27,967 bases of DNA from CAG-1138 sp964495385 (GTDB taxonomy: Bacteria; Bacillota; Clostridia; Christensenellales; CAG-917). Each line of letters begins with the position of its first letter. Position 1 is the first letter of the stretch. The notes under the pieces are model-generated. The model was not told the DNA's origin. It did not search any database and saw nothing but the letters and a program-made list of their open reading frames with translations. Positions 23,223 through 27,967 of this stretch are shown here, piece after piece. Location of the stretch: the NCBI GenBank assembly GCA_964495385.1, contig CAZBVO010000019.1, positions 1 to 27,967 on the forward strand, read 5' to 3'. The position numbers and the translations under genes were made by a program.

Positions 23223-24323
23223 TTATTTTTCCAGCAATTCGCTGACTTCGGCAAAGCGTTTTGTGCTTTCCGCGCTGTTGATTGCCGACTGTTCGGTGCT
23301 GTAGGACTCGCCGATATAGATGCTGTTGCCCTTTCTGAAAATGTATTTCCAGTTGCCGTTTTTGTCCTGAGCGACACGGTAATCGCATTCGGCTACGTTC
23401 TTTTTAAAGGTCGCAATGCCGCTCTTGCAGGTGGCCAAAGTGGCGTATTCCCTGCTTTCGTACAGCAGCTGACCGTTGTTTGCATACAGCGAGAACTGAT
23501 AGAAATCTTCGTTTTCGTCAATGACGTACTTGCCGACGACTTTCTTTCCCGAAACGGTTGCCGCCGTAACTTCGGCGTCCAAATCTTTCTGAACCTCTTT
23601 TTTGACCGGTTCTTCGATAGGGGCAACAACTGCCGGTTCCGGTTCCTTTTGAGCCACCGGTTGCGCTTTAGGTTCGGCCTTTTTTGTAACTGCCGGTTTT
23701 TCGGCTTTGACAGGTTTCTTTTTCGGCTCCTCTTTAACTTCGACCTTCGGTTCTTCTTTAACTTCAACCTTCGGTTCCGCTTTAGGGGCGGATTTTTTAG
23801 GAGCGGTCACCACTGCCGGTTTGAACGGATCGTATTCTTCGACAGGCTTTGCGGCCTCTTTCGATTGAGGCTTTTCTTCCTTTTTGGCCGTAGCCAAGGT
23901 CACCGGTTTCCATTCGTCGGATGCTTCGGTCGAAGCGCTGTCTTTTGCAAGGTTCACCGTTTGCGGCTCGGCGACTTTTACTTCGTCGGCAACCACCGCC
24001 GTAGGTTCTTCCGCTTCAGTGGTCGGTTGAGCCACTTCGACAACGTCTTCAGACGGCTCCGACACGTTGTCCGAAACAACTTCTGTTTGCCCGATTGTGC
24101 CTGCCTCTGCGGCATTTTTGGCCTTTTTCTTCTTTTTCTTACTGACTACGATTGCAACTATCGCAACCACCAAAAGCACCAATACCGCAAGTGCGATTAT
24201 GCAATACAAAGGATATTCGTCAATAACGTCATCTTTAAAGTTCTGGAAAAAGTTTGCAACGCTTCCGCTGCTTGTGAAAGTTTCTTTAACGCTATCGATA
24301 AAACCTGTGCCACCGAATCCCAT
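23223..24323 (-). CDS. Single-pass membrane protein with Pro/Glu/Lys-rich linker and C-terminal DUF1508 domain
   Basis: The 366-residue protein has a short Gly/Ser-rich N-terminus and one transmembrane helix (about residues 37-62, ending in SKKKKKK, so the C-terminal part should be cytoplasmic). A long low-complexity linker rich in Pro, Glu, Lys and Val follows, with repeats such as EEPKVEVK (about 65-270). The last 100 residues form a DUF1508 domain nearly identical in its key segments to the downstream free protein. The domain thus appears membrane-tethered on a flexible arm. The start was set by GGGAG nine bases before the ATG at 24323; a longer frame lacks a ribosome binding site. No function can be assigned. 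Confidence 0.87.
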   Translation of the reverse strand: MGFGGTGFIDSVKETFTSSGSVANFFQNFKDDVIDEYPLYCIIALAVLVLLVVAIVAIVVSKKKKKKAKNAAEAGTIGQTEVVSDNVSEPSEDVVEVAQPTTEAEEPTAVVADEVKVAEPQTVNLAKDSASTEASDEWKPVTLATAKKEEKPQSKEAAKPVEEYDPFKPAVVTAPKKSAPKAEPKVEVKEEPKVEVKEEPKKKPVKAEKPAVTKKAEPKAQPVAQKEPEPAVVAPIEEPVKKEVQKDLDAEVTAATVSGKKVVGKYVIDENEDFYQFSLYANNGQLLYESREYATLATCKSGIATFKKNVAECDYRVAQDKNGNWKYIFRKGNSIYIGESYSTEQSAINSAESTKRFAEVSELLEK

Positions 24324-24351
24324 TTTGTCAATCTCCCGATAAAAATTGTTG

Positions 24352-24370
24352 TTGAATATATAATATTCAA
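24352..24370. promoter_or_regulatory. Perfect inverted repeat, putative operator of the DUF1508 operon
   Basis: TTGAATAT-ATA-ATATTCAA is an 8-3-8 perfect palindrome between the -10 box and the ribosome binding site of the membrane DUF1508 gene. It could be a repressor site; no regulator gene adjoins it. Confidence 0.4.
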
Positions 24371-24382
24371 ATATACAATATA

Positions 24383-24412
24383 ATTTTACCACAAGGCAAA
24401 CGATTTTTGCAA
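24383..24412 (-). promoter_or_regulatory. Promoter of the DUF1508 operon
   Basis: On the minus strand, TTGCAA (24407-24412), an 18-base spacer and TAAAAT (24383-24388) with an extended -10 TG. The intergenic region 24324-24630 holds this promoter, the divergent upp promoter and the palindrome; nothing else convincing was seen between 24413 and 24566 apart from a small CCGCA/TGCGG hairpin. Confidence 0.65.
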
Positions 24413-24566
24413 CTACATATAAACAACGATTTTGGATTTTTCAACTTTTTTTGCCGCCCGAACTAAAATTCGCCGCATGTTTGCGGCAGTATCCCAAAAC
24501 CGAAGTTGCACTTTTTTTAAAAAATGACGGATTTTGCACTAATTCGCCGATTTGCCGACATTTCGT

Positions 24567-24595
24567 TTGCCATAGCAATGGAAAAATGGTAAAAT
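24567..24595 (+). promoter_or_regulatory. Promoter of upp
   Basis: TTGCCA (24567-24572), a 17-base spacer and TAAAAT (24590-24595) preceded by TGG as an extended -10. The leader is short (about 30 nt), so no PyrR-type attenuator fits here. Confidence 0.75.
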
Positions 24596-24630
24596 GGTAT
24601 TGTAAAAAATTTAATAAAAGAGGTGTAATC

Positions 24631-25260
24631 ATGCAGAAAAACGTAACCATTTTCGATCACCCGCTTATCTCGCACAAGCTGGCAATTTTGAGAGACGAAA
24701 CCACCACGAGCAAACAGTTTAGGGAACTTGTGGAGGAAATCGGCATGCTGATGACTTACGAGGTCTGCCGCGACCTTCCGACTCGCGAAGTAAGCGTCAA
24801 AACCCCGATTGCCACAACAACCTGCAAAATGCTCACCAGCGACGTGGCCGTTGTGCCTATTCTCCGTGCAGGACTCGGCATGGTGAACGGCGTGTTGGAT
24901 CTGTTCCCTACCGCAAAACAAGGCTTCATCGGCATGTACCGTGACGAAGAGACTTTGGAGCCTCACGTCTACTTCTGCAAACTTCCTCTCGACATAAAAG
25001 ATCGCGAAGTCATCCTTGTCGATCCTATGCTTGCCACCGGCGGAAGCGCAATCGATGCAGTAAATCTTCTCAAGGAAAAAGGCTGCAACAAAATTCGCTT
25101 TATGTGCATGATAGCCGCTCCGGAAGGCGTCGAAGCATTCACCCAAAAGCATCCTGACGTACCTGTATTTTGTGCCGCTCTTGACGAGTGCCTCAACGAA
25201 AAAGGCTACATCGTTCCGGGGCTCGGCGACGCAGGCGACAGAATATTTGGCACGAAATAA
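24631..25260 (+). CDS. upp: Uracil phosphoribosyltransferase
   Basis: The 209-residue enzyme converts uracil and PRPP to UMP. Diagnostic segments are ILRAGLGMVNG (77-87), the PRPP loop ILVDPMLATGGSA (128-140), and the C-terminal uracil-binding YIVPGLGDAGDR. The length is exactly typical. The ATG at 24631 follows AAAGAGGTG; the frame is open 180 bases further upstream but without a ribosome binding site and through the promoter. It converges on the uracil permease/pyrR operon, so uracil uptake, salvage and regulation sit together. Confidence 0.98.
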   Translation: MQKNVTIFDHPLISHKLAILRDETTTSKQFRELVEEIGMLMTYEVCRDLPTREVSVKTPIATTTCKMLTSDVAVVPILRAGLGMVNGVLDLFPTAKQGFIGMYRDEETLEPHVYFCKLPLDIKDREVILVDPMLATGGSAIDAVNLLKEKGCNKIRFMCMIAAPEGVEAFTQKHPDVPVFCAALDECLNEKGYIVPGLGDAGDRIFGTK

Positions 25261-25300
25261 GGTTTTATCGGCTGATTTTTGAACTTAAAACACAAATTAA

Positions 25301-25334
25301 AAACAGACAGGAAATTTCCTGTCTGTTTTTTGAT
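25301..25334. terminator. Bidirectional terminator between upp and the uracil permease gene
   Basis: AAACAGACAGGAAA (25301-25314) and TTTCCTGTCTGTTT (25315-25328) form a perfect palindrome with a T6 tail on the plus strand and an A/T-rich tail on the minus strand, serving both converging genes. Confidence 0.92.
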
Positions 25335-25354
25335 GTTGTTTGTTTGTCGCCTCT

Positions 25355-26947
25355 TTATTCGGCAACGCTTTCGCCGTTGTCGCCGAGGTTGAATTTTGCA
25401 TCCGGTGCAACTGCTCCGGCAATGAGGCTTTCAGGTTCGCCTTCTTCGGAGGAATGTTTTTGTTCCATCTTGGTGATGATTGCATATGTAACAATGCCCA
25501 AAATCAATGCGGTTGCGATGGAAGTTACGGTGATGGCCTTTTCGACGGTGCCTGCAGGGGAAAGAATCACTTCGACGATTTTGCCGTTTTGGATGGCCTG
25601 TCCCATAAGGTCGGAGCTTAAAACTTTGTAAGGAATCTGCACGGAAAGTCCGCCGATGCCTGCGATAAGAATTACGCTGACAACAAACAGGTTTTTGTTT
25701 TCGCCGAGGTCGATATCCTTAAACATCTTGAGGCCGCTTACTGCGATGAAGCCGTACAGAGTGAGGCAAACGCCGCCCATAACGCAGCTCGGGATGGTTT
25801 GCAAAAGTGCCATAAGCGGGCTGAGGAAGCTGAGAACGATGCACATAATCGCAGCGGCGAATATCGTGCGGACGGAAGCGTTTTTGGTGATTGCCACGCA
25901 ACCGACGCTTTCGCCGTAAGTGGTGTTAGGGCAAATACCGAAAACCGTGCCGAGTATCGAGCCTACGCCGTCGCCCATAAGGGTGCGAGCAAGTCCCGGT
26001 TCGCCTTCGACGAGGTCTCTTTCGATGATGGAGCCGAGGTTTTTGTGGTCGGCGATATGTTCTGCAAAAACAACCAATGCCACCGGAATAAACGCAAGTG
26101 CGATTTCCGCAACGCCTGCCCCGGTAAGGACTGTAGCATTCGGATTGACGTTCAAAATAGTGTCGCTGATGTTGCCGCCGGCCAATTCCTTGATGGCTTC
26201 GATGAGCGCAAAATCAGGATAGTTCAAAAATGCTTTGATGCCTACAAACGAACCGCTTTCGGTTACGAAGTTGTTGATGATTGGTGTAAAGTCGATTATT
26301 TTGAGGTACTCTACGTCAAAGATATAGCCGAATGCCGAGAAGATACCTGCGGTGACGTAACCTGCTCCGATACCGATGATAAACGGAATCAGTTGCATCA
26401 TTTTGCGTTTTTTCTGGATGGAGCAAACTACGATCGTGAAGAACGTAACAAGGCCGCACAAAAGCGCAACGAGGTTGTAGCTTCCGTTCACGCTTGCACC
26501 GTTTGCCTTGACGATGTCGCCCATTGCGCTTCCCGCAAGCGACAAACCGATAAGAGCAACCGTCGGGCCGATTACAACCGGCGGCATAAGTTTGGAAACC
26601 CACTTCGTGCCGGCAAGTTTAACCACAAGTGCGATTATCACATACACAAGGCCTGCAAACACCGCACCAACAATGATGCCCAAATAGCCGAAAGCTATCG
26701 CAACAGTCAACGAGCTCAAAAATGCAAACGAACTTCCCAGAAACACAGGGCTTTTGAATTTTGTGAACAACAAGTAAATTATCGTGCCCACGCCTGCTCC
26801 CAAAATGGCCGCAGGAATTTGCGTCGGCAATCCGATGATGGTCGGAACGGCAATGGTTGCCGCCATAATTGCCAGCACTTGTTGGAGAGCAAACACGAGA
26901 AGTTTGCTAAATTTTGGCTTGTCTTCAACGTCGTAGATAAGTTTCAT
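25355..26947 (-). CDS. uraA: Uracil permease, NCS2 family (UraA/PyrP-like)
   Basis: The 530-residue polytopic membrane protein is a nucleobase:cation symporter of the NCS2 family. Segments identical in kind to UraA include the first helix region FALQQVLAIMAATIAVP, the substrate-binding VVFAEHIADHKNLGSIIERDL, and NTTYGESVGCVAITK. At 530 residues it exceeds the usual 420-440. The excess is a loop of about 75 residues in mid-protein (around FTPIINNFVTESGSFVG to NVNPNATVL) and a hydrophilic C-terminal tail of about 45 residues. AAAGGAG precedes the ATG. It follows pyrR by 24 bases and should be controlled by the pyrR attenuator. Confidence 0.95.
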   Translation of the reverse strand: MKLIYDVEDKPKFSKLLVFALQQVLAIMAATIAVPTIIGLPTQIPAAILGAGVGTIIYLLFTKFKSPVFLGSSFAFLSSLTVAIAFGYLGIIVGAVFAGLVYVIIALVVKLAGTKWVSKLMPPVVIGPTVALIGLSLAGSAMGDIVKANGASVNGSYNLVALLCGLVTFFTIVVCSIQKKRKMMQLIPFIIGIGAGYVTAGIFSAFGYIFDVEYLKIIDFTPIINNFVTESGSFVGIKAFLNYPDFALIEAIKELAGGNISDTILNVNPNATVLTGAGVAEIALAFIPVALVVFAEHIADHKNLGSIIERDLVEGEPGLARTLMGDGVGSILGTVFGICPNTTYGESVGCVAITKNASVRTIFAAAIMCIVLSFLSPLMALLQTIPSCVMGGVCLTLYGFIAVSGLKMFKDIDLGENKNLFVVSVILIAGIGGLSVQIPYKVLSSDLMGQAIQNGKIVEVILSPAGTVEKAITVTSIATALILGIVTYAIITKMEQKHSSEEGEPESLIAGAVAPDAKFNLGDNGESVAE

Positions 26948-26971
26948 ACTCTATCTCCTTTAAAATTTTGA

Positions 26972-27508
26972 TTACAAATTATACAGGGCCACCCTAACCT
27001 CGCCGTCGTAAGGCGGCAAGCTGACCTTGACCACTTCCGAACGGCTTGTCGGAATATTTTTCCCGACGTAATCGGCCCTTATCGGCAATTCGCGATGACC
27101 ACGGTCAATCAGCACGGCCAGTTGAACCACTGCCGGCCTTCCGTTGTCGAAAAGCGCATCTATTGCCGCTCGCACCGTTCGCCCGGTAAACAGCACGTCG
27201 TCAACCAAAACAACCGTTTTGCCCGTTATTTCCACGCCCGTATCCGCCTTTTTGACGGTAGGCAGGTCGGCAATTTCGGTCAAATCGTCGCGGTAAAGGC
27301 TGATGTCCAAAGTACCCATCGGGACGTCCGTTCCCTCAAATGCGAAAATAAGTTGCCTGAGTTTTTCCGCAAGCGGTATTCCGCGGCTTTTTATCCCCAC
27401 CAAAACGAGATTTTGCGTTCCGCCGTTCTTCTCGATGATTTCGTGCGATATGCGGCGCAAAACCCTGTAAACGGCTTCTTCGTTTAAAACTTCGGACTTG
27501 AATTCCAT
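26972..27508 (-). CDS. pyrR: PyrR, pyrimidine attenuation regulator / uracil phosphoribosyltransferase
   Basis: The 178-residue protein is of standard PyrR length. It has NLVLVGIKSRGIPLAEKL (33-50), the acidic DISLYRDDLTEI (68-79), the PRPP loop VVLVDDVLFTGRT (99-111) and the RNA-binding basic segment LIDRGHRELPIRADYVGKN (133-151). PyrR binds UMP/UTP and a specific RNA hairpin in pyrimidine gene leaders, causing termination. It also has weak uracil phosphoribosyltransferase activity. The ATG at 27508 follows GGAGGG. A longer frame (11 codons more) would start inside the leader terminator region. It is the first gene of pyrR-uraA. Confidence 0.97.
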   Translation of the reverse strand: MEFKSEVLNEEAVYRVLRRISHEIIEKNGGTQNLVLVGIKSRGIPLAEKLRQLIFAFEGTDVPMGTLDISLYRDDLTEIADLPTVKKADTGVEITGKTVVLVDDVLFTGRTVRAAIDALFDNGRPAVVQLAVLIDRGHRELPIRADYVGKNIPTSRSEVVKVSLPPYDGEVRVALYNL

Positions 27509-27523
27509 TTTCCCTCCGATATC

Positions 27524-27626
27524 AAAAAAATCCTGCCACAATGCGTAGCAAGATTACACTTCACCTATGTGAAGTCACAAAAGCGTATTTGCATCTTGCC
27601 AGCATCTCTGTACTGAACTTAAAGAT
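27524..27626 (-). promoter_or_regulatory. PyrR-controlled transcription attenuator in the pyrR-uraA leader
   Basis: On the minus strand three overlapping structures can be drawn. (1) A PyrR-binding hairpin (27593-27626) with lower stem AUCUU/AAGAU, upper stem UCAGUA/UGCUGG and loop CAGAGA. Its AGUACAGAGAUGCU (27601-27614) matches the PyrR consensus ARUCCNGNGAGGYU except for one C-G pair replaced by A-U. (2) An antiterminator pairing GCAAGAU (27593-27599) with AUCUUGC (27548-27554) around the hairpin ACUUCAC/GUGAAGU. (3) A terminator UCUUGCUAC / GUGGCAGGA (27545-27553 and 27531-27539) followed by U7. PyrR binding would free the terminator arm. Confidence 0.88.
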
Positions 27627-27640
27627 TATTTATTGCTAAC

Positions 27641-27669
27641 ACTATAGCACATCGATTTGATTTTGTAAA
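27641..27669 (-). promoter_or_regulatory. Promoter of pyrR-uraA
   Basis: On the minus strand, TTTACA (27664-27669), a 17-base spacer and TATAGT (27641-27646) with an extended -10 TG. This gives a leader of about 125 nt containing the attenuator. Confidence 0.8.
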
Positions 27670-27718
27670 CAAATTTTAAACTCGTTCGAAAGATTTTGCA
27701 AAAATTTTTTTATTGCAC

Positions 27719-27756
27719 AAAAAAATGCAGCGGAGCGACGTTTTACATCGCTCCGC
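27719..27756 (-). terminator. Terminator after the repeat-protein gene
   Basis: GCGGAGCGA (27730-27738) and TCGCTCCGC (27748-27756) form a stem. On the minus strand it is followed by TGCA and a T7 run, just beyond the stop codon at 27765. Confidence 0.87.
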
Positions 27757-27764
27757 CGAGATTT

Positions 27765-27967
27765 TTATTTCTTATCCTCAGGTTTTGGGGAAGTTGTTGG
27801 GTTTGCCGTAGGCGGTGTCGCAGGGCGTGCCGCAGGCGTTGTTGCCGGGCGTGCCGTAGGCGTGGTTGCCGGGCGTGCCGTAGGCGTGGTTGCCGGGCGT
27901 GCCGCAGGCGTTGTTGCCGGGCGTGCCGCAGGCGTTGTTGCCGGGCGTGCCGTAGGCGTGGTTGCCG
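27765..27967 (-). CDS. C-terminal fragment of a Pro/Thr/Ala/Arg octapeptide-repeat protein (5' end outside window)
   Basis: An open frame enters from the right edge on the minus strand and ends in TAA at 27765-27767. The 66 visible residues are six tandem octapeptides of the form TTPTARPA or TTPAARPA, then a degenerate unit and the charged tail TSPKPEDKK. No start lies in the window. Reading-frame integrity through every repeat, amino-acid-changing variants confined to Thr/Ala, and a terminator right after the stop all support a real gene. The repeat region is probably an extended, flexible spacer like those on surface or membrane proteins; the functional domain must lie upstream. Confidence 0.8.
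   Translation of the reverse strand, partial: ATTPTARPATTPAARPATTPAARPATTPTARPATTPTARPATTPAARPATPPTANPTTSPKPEDKK
27819..27967 (-). repeat. 24-bp tandem repeat array inside the coding sequence
   Basis: Six complete 24-base units plus part of another run to the window edge. There are two sequence versions differing at two positions (ACC..ACG vs ACA..GCG codons). The unit is a multiple of three, so copy-number change would alter protein length without shifting frame. Confidence 0.92.

Noticed and set aside
24440..24560. Possible riboswitch or PyrR site before upp
   Set aside because: The mapped promoter lies downstream of this stretch, leaving a leader of only about 30 nt. No PyrR-loop sequence or conserved riboswitch core was found.
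25799..26971. 390-codon plus-strand frame opposite the uracil permease gene
   Set aside because: The minus strand encodes a clear NCS2 permease. The plus frame has an implausible Cys/His/Arg/Asp-rich composition and no start signals.
27819..27967. Tandem repeats considered as a CRISPR array
   Set aside because: Units are contiguous with no spacers, are a multiple of three long, and keep one open reading frame.

Overview
The window looks like chromosomal DNA of an anaerobic, probably gut-associated member of the Clostridia (Bacillota). The indicators are a large Gram-positive-type SRP RNA with an Alu domain, a PyrR-controlled attenuator in front of pyrR, a type III glutamine synthetase, a NifU-like/GGGtGRT gene pair, strong AGGAGG-type ribosome binding sites and near-consensus sigma-A promoters. 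The species cannot be named from sequence alone. Most genes are moderately GC-rich. One stretch, about 8.87-11.4 kb, is visibly richer in A and T and looks acquired.

Layout. 0-1.8 kb (minus): an unknown membrane-anchored protein followed by an extracytoplasmic SGNH hydrolase. 2.0-3.8 kb (minus): a tightly overlapping operon of an AbrB-like regulator, an ABC ATPase and an ABC-2 permease, with a strong promoter and a palindromic putative operator. 3.86-7.2 kb (plus): type III glutamine synthetase and a GH5 glycoside hydrolase lipoprotein with its own promoter. 7.2-7.56 kb: the SRP RNA gene, complete with promoter and terminator. 7.6-8.8 kb: a HAD phosphatase (minus) and a divergent MazF-type toxin with no adjacent antitoxin.

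8.83-11.4 kb: the accessory region. A promoter fires into a 141-bp nested inverted repeat followed by a textbook terminator. Immediately after come an EcoRI-family adenine methyltransferase and a DUF262-HNH nuclease, transcriptionally coupled. A near-identical 19-nt sequence lies on both sides. This is the best candidate in the window for an undescribed (defence-like) system: structured RNA or attenuated leader + methyltransferase + DUF262/HNH nuclease.

11.4-18.9 kb (minus): a P1-family (DmpA-like) peptidase overlapping recX, preceded by a very large (1905 aa) surface lipoprotein built of about a dozen fibronectin-III-like modules and a GLUG-type C-terminal region. 19.0-20.9 kb (minus): tyrS and yigZ, overlapping by one base. 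21.0-22.8 kb (plus): NifU-like scaffold and GGGtGRT protein. 22.8-24.4 kb (minus): a membrane-anchored DUF1508 protein and a free DUF1508 paralogue. 24.6-27.7 kb: uracil salvage, with upp (plus) converging on pyrR-uraA (minus). PyrR-uraA is preceded by a complete antiterminator/terminator/PyrR-binding-hairpin leader. 27.77 kb to the end: the C-terminus of a minus-strand gene encoding a tandem Pro/Thr/Ala/Arg octapeptide repeat.

Several start codons were moved inward from the longest open frame because of clear ribosome binding sites: the glutamine synthetase, methyltransferase, P1 peptidase, large lipoprotein, GGGtGRT protein, membrane DUF1508 protein, upp and pyrR. No tRNA, CRISPR array, insertion sequence or replication origin was recognised.
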